64,000 nt of DNA. Origin: Macrotis lagotis (lineage: Eukaryota; Chordata; Mammalia; Peramelemorphia; Peramelidae). Location: the NCBI RefSeq assembly GCF_037893015.1, contig NC_133661.1:183708306-183772305 (forward strand), in the 5' to 3' direction. Made by a program: the position numbers and the translations under genes. Positions within the stretch are counted from its first letter, which is position 1. Each line of letters opens with the position of its first letter. The notes under the pieces were generated by a model. That model had not been told where the DNA came from. It saw only the letters and a program-made list of their open reading frames with translations, and did not search any database. Below, in pieces: positions 24,749 through 35,423 of this stretch.

Positions 24749-25283
24749 CCCCCCACAGCACAGAAGTAGGTGGCTGAGTCTTTAAGCTGGGCATTAGTGA
24801 TGTCTAGAGAGCTATGGCGCTCATTCTTGTTAATTATGGATTTCAACTTTCCATTCTTCTTCTCCCCTGAAATTATATAAAATAGGAAGGCAAGTTCTTT
24901 CCCAGGATCCCATCTAAACCACTGCAGTCCTTCCATAGTAGTTTTTGTGTAGCTGCAGTTGATTGTGGTGGTCTCTCCCTCCTGGATCTTCAGGGACTGA
25001 GGACTCTGCTCCACTGTCTGTAGGCAACTCACCCCTGGTCAGAAAGATAATGTCAGACATAGGTTATTGGTCATCAGGTCTACATCTCTCAAAATTTTAT
25101 ATCGATCATTTCTACTACACAGTCAGCATGCCCCTTTTGATCAGTCATTGTCTGCCTCTCAGTCCTTTGAGAAATCCTTTGAAAAACCTCTGACTTTTCC
25201 TTTTCTCACAACCAGAAACCCCTCAACTCACAGTTCCAGTGAAGACACAGGATCACTAGGGAGACCCTCTGGCATGGTACCAT
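24749..25283 (-). CDS. TRAV: V-B: T-cell receptor alpha variable segment, intact
   Basis: Leader exon 25232-25283 (ATG, donor GTGAGT; hydrophobic leader with VSLVILCL), a 197-bp intron, and V exon 24749-25034 (acceptor CCAG). The open V exon has the first conserved Cys (TINCSY, FR1), the conserved Trp (LQWFRW), the FR3 KDSATYFC with the second Cys, and an AVGG end. It would encode the antigen-binding variable domain after joining to a J segment, ending up in the plasma-membrane TCR. One odd residue: the FR2 Gln that usually follows WFR is Trp (WFRW). That Gln contacts the partner chain in known receptors. Its subgroup cannot be set without a reference set, and it could also be used with delta chains. 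Confidence 0.93.
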
Positions 25284-25424
25284 CTTCCAGTATCAGGGTC
25301 AGTGAGTGAACAGCTAGTTCTAGGAAATGTATTCTTTAGTCACAGGAGACTTAGTCAATTTAAAAAAAAAACATTTAGATTTTTTTTTGCCCTGTGAAAT
25401 AGAGTTATCAGCCAGACTGCTAAA

Positions 25425-25431
25425 CCAATCA
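25425..25431 (-). promoter_or_regulatory. Inverted CCAAT box, V-B promoter
   Basis: Plus-strand CCAATCA (TGATTGG on the coding strand), about 142 bp upstream of the leader ATG. It is shared with V-C, V-E and V-G at similar distances. A TCATTTCACAC-like block follows at 25443. Confidence 0.65.
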
Positions 25432-27020
25432 GCTTTGTCTATCATTTCACACTCTATGAGTAATCTTATTCATAGATATTCTGACCCAGTGTTCTGTTAA
25501 AGGCATGTCAGACAATGGTAACACTGCCCCCCTCAGTTCATGAATATTTCTAAGGAAATTGGGAAATTTCTAAGGAAATGAGAAAATGATCCCCACTCAG
25601 GATTCATGAAGTCTTTGAACATAGATATCATCTTATTTCTGTTCTTTCTACCAACAAGGAGATCTTTTATAAGTGTCACATATGTGTACATCATTGTTCT
25701 GGATTGAAATGTACAGCCAGCTCTATGTTTATTAGGAGTGTGATGATTATAAGATACACAGAAATGAAGAGGATCCAGGATAAAATGTGTTGGGACAAAG
25801 AAAAGACAAAAATTGTTAAAAAGAAATTAGAAGTAGAAGAGATATTAACTGGGTGTCATGGGAGAGGTGGACCTTTATAGATTCATAAAGGACATCATCA
25901 GTTGGAGTTGTGTAGAAATTGCAGAGAGCAATTGAAATGGGAACCTGTAGGATGCAAATGGGAGTGTTATCAAGTTTACATAGATCACAAATACATGAAG
26001 GAAAGTAATTTGGCAGATGGTTAGATCAATAGATTAGAGTTTATTCATAGTGGATTTGAATGTCAACATAGAAATTTTAAATTTAGATTTCAGAAGAGTT
26101 GGAGTATCATGGTGGTGCAGCATTATAGGGATTTCACAAATAGTGACACTGAAGTCAGATTCCAAGGCCAGATTGAAGGCAGGAAAAAATATTTAGAAGT
26201 TTTTTTTTTAAATAATAGTTTAAATAAGAAATAAAGACCACATTGAATGAAGAGGGGGTTTCAAGAACTTGTATGTGAGGGACAAGAAATTGAGAGAGTC
26301 AGAAGTGACTCTCCCTATCTCTGAATATTTAACTTTAATGGGTGTTACCTTTACATGGAAGAAGTAGAGAGTACTTTCCCATCCTCATGATGTGTCAGGT
26401 CAAGCATGAGGAGATCAATTTGACTTAAATGTGAAATGAGTACTAGCAGCATTTAGTCATGTTGAGGTTGGGTTGGGCAACTAGGCATTGCAGTGGAAAG
26501 AGTGCATGACCTGGAGAGGAGATTTGAGTTCAAATAACACTTCAGACACTTACTAGTTGTCTGACCCTTGGAAAGTCATTTAATTTATCTCCATCATGGA
26601 TAGGTTTGCATCTGGGTGAGGCATAATTGGAAATGTCTCTGGGAGTTACAACAAATTGAAATTCTAAGAACAGTGAAACATAAGAAAGTTCAAAGCCTAA
26701 TTCAAATCATGTTTTTATTGAAGTGTATGGGTTCTCAGAAGAAAATCTTTTTATGATAATCTTTGCTTTTGATATTTAAGATTTGATGTTTTTCTCTAGG
26801 GTGATTTTTTGTTTAGTTGTTATTATTCAATTCTTTTAGTTCATTGGTATGAGGAACATTGGGAAAACCTTGTTGTAATAAAAATTGGCAAATGTTCATC
26901 TCTCAACTTCAACTTTCCCAAATTTAAAATCATGATACAAAGTTCATAAAATTACTGAATCAAACAAGATAATATGTGGAAGCTACTTAGAAAACTTAAA
27001 ATACCACAGTAATGCTAACT

Positions 27021-27060
<40 letters not shown>

Positions 27061-27102
27061 GGAGGAGGAGGAGGAGGAGGAGGAGGAGGAGGAGGAGGAG
27101 GA
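27021..27102. repeat. (ATG)n(GAG)n compound microsatellite
   Basis: About 13 ATG units run directly into about 14 GAG units. It sits at the end of a CORE-SINE relic whose tail normally carries such trinucleotides. Confidence 0.97.
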
Positions 27103-28401
27103 TGTTTAGGTCATTCTCTCTCTTTATTCTGTTACTCTTATTAGAATTAAGGAAGAATTAACTATTTCAGAGATAGGAAAAAATGCACGGGCAGCTGGAA
27201 ATTCCAGAATTTGATATGAAATAATTGAGACAGAAGAATACAAGAGAGAAGTGTTGATGGAGAGAGAGGTGAGGATAGAAAATTATGTCAAGTCTGAGGA
27301 GACCATCAGAAGATTAAAGGGAGTGGGGAGCAAGGAACTGTCCTAGTTTTAGGAAAGGACTAAAGACATAGCATGAAAATGCAATTATGTTGTTATGACT
27401 CTCTCTTCAGTACCAATATTCCTCTTTATAGCTGAGTTGTGACTTGTGATCTCCAGGAAATGGCTGATCCTGTGATGGTATATTAATATAACAATAGTTC
27501 TATGTCCAAGATGATAAGGAATTAAGAGAATTCTGAAATAAATTAAAAGCCTTTCATTACCAGACTCCTACCTCTAAAGGGCAGCTGACATCGAGTGACA
27601 CCAGATTCCTTGAAACAATGAGGTGGCACAATGAATAAAGGGCTGAATTTAGAGTTCTAATGTGACCTTAGGGGTTTTCCAGCTATGTGAGTCTGAGCAA
27701 TTAATGCACTTCACCTCTCTCTATCTTGGTTTCATGTACTAGACAGTAAGGATAAAGACAGAACTGATCTGCCAGGATTTTGTGAGATAATATTTTTGCA
27801 GCTAAGTTAGCACAGTGCCTAATACATAGAAAAACAGAGAGAGAGTAAAATTTAAAACACCTACTCTGTAACAGGTACTATGATAAAACCATTCCAAATA
27901 TCACATCATTTCATGTCCAAGACAATACTGAGAGATAATAAGTATTTTAAAAATGTTCATTGACTGACAGAGAAGAGTACTCAGTCTTGTATGGAGTATT
28001 GCTGAGTGAAATAGGATGAATCAAAGGGTGGAAAATTACATAGTGTGAAAAAAGTCAAAGGAGTCATGACCTAATTTAAAATATCAAGATGATTTTGGAG
28101 AAGATGAGAAAATATAGCTCTTCTTGTCCTCTCCTATTCCTTTACAGAGATGGATGGGTGGGGGTGGGAGTACAATGTATATGGAATATCCCTTCACACT
28201 AGATCATTCTTTTTTTTTCTTTTAAATTTATTTTTTATTCTCATTTTGTACAAATGTTTTTTACATTAATAAAATATTCTTGTTTACAAGTAAACAAAAT
28301 ACCCCTCCTCCCCCATGAATATAGATAGACTTGTTTGGGCAAAAAAAGTAAAGGGGAGAGAAAAAAATTAAAATTAAAAAATAATAATAGTAATAATTGT
28401 A

Positions 28402-28540
28402 GGTATGGCCAGGTGGCGCAATGGACAAAGCACCAGCCCTGGAGCCACAAGCACCCGAGCCCATATCCAGCCTCGTAAACCCAACAATCTCCCAGCCATG
28501 TAACAAGCAAGCCACCTGATCCCCACTGCCCTGCAAAAAA
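28402..28540 (+). repeat. SINE-like module 1 inside the HAL1-like element
   Basis: GGCCAGGTGGCGCAATGGACAAAGCACCAGCCCTGGAGCC resembles the head of the local SINE, and the end CTGCCCTGCAAAAAAC resembles its tail. It is strongly diverged in the middle. It follows an ATAATAATAGTAATAAT tract. Confidence 0.7.
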
Positions 28541-28598
28541 CAAAAAAAAAAAAGAAAGAAAAAAAAGACCCAAAATAAAATAAAATAGTAATAATAGT

Positions 28599-28740
28599 AG
28601 GGGTGGCTGGGTGGCAGACAGAACATTGGCCCTTGAGCCAGGAGCACCTGGGTCCAAATCCGGCCCCAGACACCCAAAGATCACCCCGCTATGTGGCCCC
28701 AGGCAGGCCATCCAGCCCTACTTGCCCTGCACCCTCCCCC
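28599..28740 (+). repeat. SINE-like module 2 inside the HAL1-like element
   Basis: GGGGTGGCTGGGTGGC head, CCTGGGTCCAAATCCGGC in the middle, and a CTTGCCCTGCACC end. It is preceded by a TAGTAATAATAGTAG tract like the one before module 1, so the two may be a tandem duplication. Confidence 0.7.
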
Positions 28741-28949
28741 AAATAATCATAACAAAAAATGTGCTTGAGTCTTTGTTCTAACACCAACAACTCTGTCATG
28801 GGTGGATCTCATTCTTTATGATAAGTCCATCACAAATGTTATTTCCATATTTTTCCACCATTGCCATTGCTTACTGCAACTCCCTCCTTTCTTATTTCTC
28901 CACTACCATGTACTCTATTTTCTCTCTCCTTTCACTATGACTCTGCTGT

Positions 28950-29090
28950 AGGGTCGCTGAGTGGCACAGCAGACAGATCCCTGGTCCAAGAAGCCCTGAG
29001 CCCCCATACCACCCCTTAGGCCCAGAATCCACCTGGCCCTGTGGTCCTGGGCAGGCCTTCCATTCCCAGCCCCTTGCAAGAAGTAAGAAA
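28950..29090 (+). repeat. SINE-like module 3 inside the HAL1-like element
   Basis: AGGGTCGCTGAGTGGCACAGCAGACAG head, CCCTGTGGTCCTGGGCAGGCC in the middle, CCCCTTGCAAGAAG end. It is the most diverged of the three. No separate target-site duplication is evident. Confidence 0.6.
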
Positions 29091-29548
29091 GAAAATGTGT
29101 TATATCTGGCCACTCTCCCCCCATGGTCTATCCTGTCCTCCTTTATTCACATCCCCACCCCTTCCCTCTGCTCCCTGCTCCTTCTTACTCCAGATGTCTA
29201 TACCCCATTAAGTATATATGCTGTTTCCTCTCCTAGCCATCTCTGATGAGAGCAAAGTTTCCCTCATTCCCTCTTGCCTCCCCACTTCCATATCATTGCA
29301 ATAGCTCATTGTAATAAAAAAAAATCTTATGTGAAATATCTTGGACTATTCCCCCTCTCCTTTTTCTTTCTCCCATTACATTTCCCTTTTCTATTGACTC
29401 CATTTTTACACCATATTTTATCTTCGAATTCAGCTTTCTCCTGTGCTTCAACTATAAAAGCTCTCTCTACCTGCTCTATTAACTGAGAAGATTCATATGA
29501 GTATTATCAGTGTCATTTTTCTATGCAGGAATACATGCAGTTCATCCT

Positions 29549-30677
29549 CTAATGAGTACTTCTTATTTCCCCCCTCTCCTCCAATCTCCATGCTTCACCT
29601 GAGTCCTGTATCTGAAGATCAAACCTTCTGTTCAGCTCTGGCCATTCCAAAAGGAACCTTTGAAATTCCCCTGGTTCATTGAAAGTCCATCTTTTTCCCT
29701 GGAAGAGGACATTCAGCCTTGCTTGGTAGTTCATTCTTGGCTGCATTCTAAGCTCTCTTGCCTTCCGGTATATTGTATTCCAAGCCCTACGAGCTTCCAA
29801 TGTATCTGCTGCTAAGTCCTGTGTAATCCTGACTGCAGCTCCACGATATTTGAACTGTGTCCTTCTGGCTGCTTGTAATATTTTGTCTTTGACTTGGGAG
29901 TTCTGGAACTTGGCTATAATATTCCTGGGGGTTGGTTTTTTGGGATCTCTTTCTCTGGGGGATTGGTGGATTCTCTCCATTTCTATTTTGCCCTCTGCTT
30001 CTAGAATATCAGGGCAATTTTCTTGTAGTAATTCTTTGAAAATGATGTCAAGGCTCTTTTCCTGATCATGACTTTCAGGTATTCCAATAATTTTTTAAAT
30101 TATCTTTCCTAAGTCTGTTTTTCCATATCAGTTGTTTTTTCAATGAGATATTTCACATTTTCTTCTAATTTTTCATTTTTTTTGGTTTTGAAGTATTGAT
30201 TCCTGATTTCTGTTAAATTCATCAATCTCCCTGAATTCTATTCTTTGTCTGAAGGATTTGTTCTCCTCAGAGAGTTTTCTTATCTCTTTTTCCATCTGGC
30301 CAATTTTGCTTTTTAAAGCATTCTTCTCCTCAATAACTTTTTGAACTGTTTTATCCATTTGACCTAAGCTGGTTTTTAGCATGCTATTTTCTTCAGCATT
30401 TTTTTGGATTTCCTTGACTAAGCTGCTGACTTCATTTTCATGTTTTTCCTGCATCTATCTCCTTTCTTTTCCCAGTTTTTCTTCCAACTCCCTCATTTGA
30501 TTTTCAAAGTCTTTTTTTGAGCTCTGTCATAGCTTGAGCCCAATTTCTGTTTTTCTTGGAGTCTTTAGATGCAGGAGCTTGTGCTTCCTCATCTTCAGAC
30601 TGAGTATTTTGGTCCTTCTTGGGCTCATTTGCAAAATATTTCTCAATAGTCTTCTTTTTCTTTCTCTGCTTGCTCAT
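29549..30677 (-). pseudogene. HAL1-like ORF1 (broken)
   Basis: It starts MSKQRKKKK at 30677 (lysine-rich N-terminus). A long heptad-like coiled coil follows (30454-30173), then the RNA-binding C-terminal region (29980-29549) with RERDPKKPTPRNIIAKFQNS, a hallmark of L1 ORF1. In the family it is a trimeric RNA-binding chaperone. Damage: a frameshift in an A-run near 30510, a stop near 30455, a stop near 30173, and further stops and a frame change between 30170 and 29980. It is better kept than the other L1s in the window but cannot make the whole protein. Confidence 0.85.
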
Positions 30678-30679
30678 TT

Positions 30680-31422
30680 TCCCAGCCTGGGCCTGGTTTG
30701 GGGTGTTTCTTGAGCTTTTGGGACACTCCCACAAGGGTCTCAGTGTGTGCAGCTCTGTCCTCCCTCCTGGTCTGTGAATGACCATAAGCGCCCCCCTCTG
30801 CCAAGGGGCTGAGGTGGGGGGGGGCTGCTGTTCTATAGGGGTGCCTAGACTGCGATCAGGATCTGAATGTGGTCAAAGCCCCAGAGTCCTGTTTCAGGGG
30901 CAGAGGACAGAGCTAGGCAGTCTCTCTTCAATCCCCTCCCTCAGCTCAATGGGCTCATGCCCTGGGGGCTCCTGCTTACCGGCTCCACCTCCTTCTGTTT
31001 CCTGGATCAGGGCTGGGGAAAGAAGATGCTACTTGCTGTGTGCCCTGAGGGTTGGGCTCCAGGTGCTCACTCTGGCAGAGGTCCCCTGCTGTTCCCCCAC
31101 TTTGTGCCCGGTGCTCCTCGGGGTGCAGCTCAGGAGACTCCCCCGCTACTGTGAGCTGAGACTCCCAGTGCCCTGGGGCTGCCTCCGGGAGGCTGAGGTT
31201 CTTTGGCTCTGGTGGGCCACCCCTCTGGCAGGTTGCCTCTCCAATCCTGGGGAGCAGAGCCTTTCTGCTCTTTTCCCAGTTACCTTGAATAGGAGAACTG
31301 CCTCACTGGGTCCCTTTGTGGGTTCTGTCTCTCGAAAGTTTAGTTAGAGTCCTTAGCTGATGAATTTTATCAGAGAGCTTCTAAGACTGGATCCCTTCTT
31401 GTCATCATCTTGGCTCCGCCCC
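30680..31422 (-). promoter_or_regulatory. GC-rich 5' UTR / internal promoter region of the HAL1-like element
   Basis: The only markedly GC-rich stretch of the window. Its start resembles the conserved first bases of mammalian L1, where the internal promoter begins. The promoter role is inferred from the family. Confidence 0.55.
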
Positions 31423-31792
31423 CTAGATCATTCTTATGTATACTTTTTTTTCTTAGATTCTTTGTCAAAGGCGTGTTCCCTCCATGTAGAGATGGGAATA
31501 ATGAAATAAAAGGATGATAATTATTCAATAAAAATGAAGAGTGTACTTCCATCCACATCCTCAAACAGCCCTGCCTTTCTGTTACTGCTCTGTAGTAGGG
31601 ATGTGGTACTAGGGAAGGTCAGAAAGCAAATGTCAAACTCCTGATCTTGGAAGCGTAAGGTAGAGTTATAATTAAAAGGCTCTCAGTGTGAATTTAGAAA
31701 GTTGGAAGAAAGACTTGGAGAAAAAATAAAAAGCTCTGCGACAACCCCCCTATTACAGTCTTTTAGGGAGTGTGACTGGGATCCAGTCAGAG

Positions 31793-31831
31793 GGTTTGTG
31801 CACAGGCTGCAGGTGTCTGGGGATCACTGTG
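31793..31831 (-). other. RSS-23 of V-C
   Basis: Perfect coding-strand heptamer CACAGTG (31831-31825), 23-bp spacer, nonamer GCACAAACC (31801-31793). Confidence 0.95.
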
Positions 31832-32401
31832 CCCTCATGGCACAGAGGTAGGTGGCTGAGTCTCCGGGCTGGGAGGCAGAAATGTGCAAAGAGCTGAGAT
31901 GATCCTTCCTGCTGATCATGGATTTGAACCTCCCTCTCTCCTTTGACCCAGAAGCCAGGTAAAATAGTAAGGTGAGACCTTTCCCAGAATCCTGCCTGAA
32001 CCACTGTACTTGTGAATTTTGGTCTGAAAAAGTACAGTTTAGGGTGATAGTCTCTTCCTCCCAGACACTCAAAAATCGAGGATACTGTTCCACTGTCTGT
32101 TGGCAGCTCACCCCTGTGCAAAAAAAAGACAATTTCAGACACCAGAAACTAGACATCAGTTCACCATCCCCTTTAACATTGCTTCTCTTATCCTCTGCCT
32201 CTCACAATACATCCAAAGAAGTCCTATGTGATTATTACTATAGAATTGCCTCTCCCACTTAACACTTGTAAAAATGTCCTGTTTTTAAGGTCCCTTATAA
32301 TATTTTGTGGGAATGGTGAATCTCCCTTTTCCTATCTCCAGAAACTTACATTTAAGCAGAAGCCACATGACCACTAATGAACTCCATATGTGGTTCTCCA
32401 T
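31832..32401 (-). CDS. TRAV: V-C: T-cell receptor alpha variable segment, intact
   Basis: Leader exon 32350-32401 (MENHIWSSLVVMWLLLK plus a split Trp codon; donor GTAAGT), a 236-bp intron, and V exon 31832-32113 (acceptor CAG). The V exon is open: VSCQQTVEQ at the start, first Cys in LNCTF, Trp in VQWFRQDSGKGL, FR3 RFKSMISRKDH and SQPGDSATYLC, CDR3 start AMRA. These are classic alpha-chain V features. After V-J joining it would supply the variable domain of the membrane TCR. V-A is its dead paralogue about 12 kb to the left. The HAL1-like insertion lies about 0.4 kb downstream of its RSS. Confidence 0.94.
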
Positions 32402-32533
32402 TCTCTTATTTGCCTTAGTCAATAGTCAAATGCCAGTGCTCTATATTCAAGATTTCTTTCTCAAATATGAATGCTTGTAGTTCTCTCATTGTACCAGGAA
32501 ACACACCAGTGATGCTTCAGCCTGGTTTCTCAG

Positions 32534-32540
32534 CCAATCA
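32534..32540 (-). promoter_or_regulatory. Inverted CCAAT box, V-C promoter
   Basis: Plus-strand CCAATCA, about 133 bp upstream of the leader ATG. Confidence 0.65.
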
Positions 32541-32889
32541 GAGTGGCATTTGTCATACATCATACAAGATATTATTCATAGATACATAACACCTCTATAT
32601 AATGCAGACATTTTGTCCATGGTAGTCCTTAGGTCAACCATAGAATGTTTAGGACTGTGAGGAAAAATTCCTGACTATTTTGTATACAGTAAGATGCTTC
32701 AGTGCTATGCTTAGAATGATAAGATCATATCTTTAGAGCTGTAAAAGACCTCAAAAACATCTCTTCTAATCTTCTTTTATAGGTGAGGAAATTGAATCCT
32801 GGACAGGTTGTTTGACAAATATAGGAAGTTCATTAGTAATAACACAGAGATGGGATTTTATACAATTCACTGGGACTCCAAATCCAAAA

Positions 32890-32918
32890 TTTTTATTATT
32901 ATTATTATTATTATTATT
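32890..32918. repeat. (TTA)n microsatellite
   Basis: About nine TTA units at the end of a SINE-like relic. Confidence 0.95.
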
Positions 32919-33510
32919 CAATAAACATTTATTAGGCATGTTTTATGTGCCGAACACTATAACAGGAGCAGGGTTGGAAAGAGAGGCAAAAGAAAGTCCT
33001 GGATCATGATGGGAGTCATAGTTAATGAGGGAAACCTTATATAAGCAATAACATATAAATATGTTTTTATTTATACATGTATGTGTGTATAATGTACATA
33101 AAATCTATATGTATATATGTACACATGCATATGCACAAGATAAATCAATTGAGAGAACCCACCCAATTGTTCATGGGACCTATTTGCTCCCAACCTGTGG
33201 TAGAGCATTCTGGGCTCATATTAGTCTGAGCAGACATAGTTGGCCACACTGTAACTTCACTCAAATATCATGATGTCAACCTATCCATATACATATATGC
33301 ATTATACATACATGTATATATAAGTGTGTACATATGCCTACATGTATATATCTGCATATGTATACACAAATATACATATTCATACAATATATCTATATAT
33401 ATCTAGATTGTTCTTATATATCTAAATTTCTCTATAGATACATTATATAAATAAATCTATATCAATATTTATCCATATATTTATATCTCTTCTTTCTGTT
33501 AATTTTTCTA

Positions 33511-33518
33511 TCTGTCTG

Positions 33519-33560
<42 letters not shown>
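33511..33560. repeat. (TATC)n microsatellite
   Basis: About ten TATC units preceded by two TCTG units. Confidence 0.96.
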
Positions 33561-35384
33561 CTGAGATATAATTGAAATAATCAGCAGGACAATGACACCA
33601 GAACTAATGGAGAAAAAAAGCACTTTTCTTAGTAGTGAAGATATTACCTGGAACTTAAGGGATGCTAGGCATGCTCAGAGGCAGAGCTAAGGAGGGAGGG
33701 CATTCAAGAAGAAGTAGAAATTTGAGTAAAAATATCCATATTCAGGAGAGGGAGTCTTTTGCACCACGTGCAGCAGGATGGCAAGAGTCACTGGAATATC
33801 CAGAGAGTGTTTGGGAGTGACATGGTTTGGTATATAAAAATTGGAAAATTTAAGGGGGGAGCATATCATAAAAGTCTTTGAAAGCCAGGCAGCAGATTTA
33901 ATCCTGGTGGTAAAGAGGACACCACAGGGTTGATTTAATAGGGGGTATGACATGGTTTTGCATGTGTCCTAGAAAGATGACTTTGATAGTTGAATAGAAG
34001 CAGGACTTGAAGTAGGGAGAGCCTTATGGCAAGGAGACCAACTGTCGAGGTATGAGATAATAAGAGCTGATACTACTGTGGTGACAGTGTCAAAGGAGTG
34101 ATGAAAGTGTATAGGAGAGATAATGCAGAGAAAAAATGAGAGGTCTTCTCTTTGTTTTGTGATGTCACAGCATGTTTCTCATCTGTAAAAAATGAACTAG
34201 TGATGGAAATAGCAAAGCCCTCTAGTATATTTGGCAAGAACAACTGGAGTCAAAAAGAGTTAGACATGACTCAGACAACTGATCAACAATAGCTCACAGC
34301 CCATTCTGCACTCTAGACATGGGTGACTTAGAGACAACACATTCATGACTTTGAGATGCTTTTTTTCTATCTTGGAGAAGTTATTGTGCCTTCATTATAC
34401 GAAAAGGGGATTCTGGGAGTAAAGTTTCTCTTCCAGGGAACAATGGACTCTGCTTGAGTTGGCTATAAATTGATTATATAAAGAAGGAAGAAATCTCAAG
34501 TACAAGAAATTGTCTAGTCTTACTTCCATTGGAAGAATAATTCTGAAATTATTATTTATTATCAATGAGTTAAGAAGATAAATATTTTTCTCATTTTCTA
34601 AAGTTCTAATTTCAGAAAATTTGTTTCTGAAAATTGAACTAACTTTCTCTTCGATCAGATTCCACCCAACTTTACAAGAAACCTCCAATCCAAGATGAAT
34701 TCCACTGAATCAAGCATGGGAGGAGGTAGATTCTTTGTCTAGATTTATTAATTGATGTTGTACTATTTTATTTACTTAACTGCTTATTTAACAAATCAAA
34801 AGATCATTACTAAAATCAATTAGCTTTAAAATCCTATGACTGAAGAATCAAATATGAGGAACAAAGAGTTTTAAGTTTGGCACAGGGACTCAGAGAAGAG
34901 ACATGAGACACATTTAATATTTTTAGTAATTTGGGACATATTTGAGGTCAGATATAATTTGACATAGAATCTGGGAGCCAGTTGTAGTCCAATGCATCTG
35001 GAGAGAAATTTCACTGTGGAAAAACAGTGGGGCATGAAGCCCAGAACAAAGAAATGCTTCCTTGAGGGAGGTCAGCATTAGCAGACCAATCTTGTGTTTT
35101 AACTCTCTCTTCTGTGCTGATCCCTAACATATTCTGTGAACCTAAACTGAGAAATTAAGGAGTGTGAGCTCTACCAGGTTTCTACTTAACAACCACTTTG
35201 ATCTAGTTCTTTTCTATGATATTGTTTTACCAATGGATATTCAGCCTAGGGCAAGAGGCATTGTATAAGTGACTCATCCCAAAATCAATGAGGGAGGTCA
35301 AATAGAACCAGGAAAATAAGCCTGTGGATATGTTTCTATGTTGTCACAATATGTTTTCTGGAAGTTTCTGTGACTTAGTTCTAG

Positions 35385-35423
35385 ACTTTGTGCACAACCT
35401 ACAGGTTCTTGAGGTGCATTGAA
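35385..35423 (-). other. Decayed RSS-23 of V-D
   Basis: At the expected spacing the coding-strand heptamer is TTCAATG and the nonamer is GCACAAAGT. The essential CAC of the heptamer is lost, so it is probably not cut. Confidence 0.8.

Larger units (their letters stand above)
25300..28198. repeat. TRAV duplicon between V-B and the HAL1-like insertion
   Basis: No gene was found. 25300-26460 is the B-type upstream flank, also at 35940-36420 and 41000-42200. 26700-28198 is the C-type left flank. It contains SINE relics at 26480-26660 and 27610-27850 and the trinucleotide repeat at 27021-27102. Confidence 0.65.
28199..31435 (-). mobile_element. Complete ORF1-only half-L1 (HAL1-like) insertion
   Basis: Insertion 28212-31422 is flanked by a perfect 13-bp target-site duplication CTAGATCATTCTT (28199-28211 and 31423-31435). 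On the minus strand it starts GGGGCGGAGCCAAGATG, like an L1 5' end. It then has a GC-rich 5' UTR (31422 to about 30680), ORF1 (30677-29549), a 3' part of about 1.3 kb, and a tail seen as a T-rich run at 28209-28227. There is no trace of ORF2 endonuclease or reverse transcriptase, which is the HAL1 arrangement known in mammals. It sits in the 3' flank of V-C. The sites paralogous to this one (near 19190 and 40110) lack it. Confidence 0.85.
32730..35340. repeat. TRAV duplicon between V-C and V-D
   Basis: No gene was found. 32930-34520 matches 20700-22130 and 10330-11420. 34910-35160 (dual match GACATAGAATCTGGGAGCCA and CATTTCACTGTGGAAAAACAG-type blocks) matches 23650-23830. It holds microsatellites at 32890-32918 and 33511-33560 and an AT-rich TATA/CATA stretch at 33280-33490. 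Confidence 0.65.

Noticed and set aside
27021..27102. CRISPR-like direct repeats
   Set aside because: Pure trinucleotide microsatellite without spacers, in a vertebrate genome.
28241..28711. 156-codon hydrophobic minus-strand frame
   Set aside because: It runs through SINE-like modules and A/T-rich tracts of the half-L1. The composition (long Phe/Leu/Tyr runs from T-rich DNA) is artefactual.
29549..30677. The ORF1 of the half-L1 as an intact or domesticated gene
   Set aside because: A frameshift in an A-run and several stops split it into separate frames.
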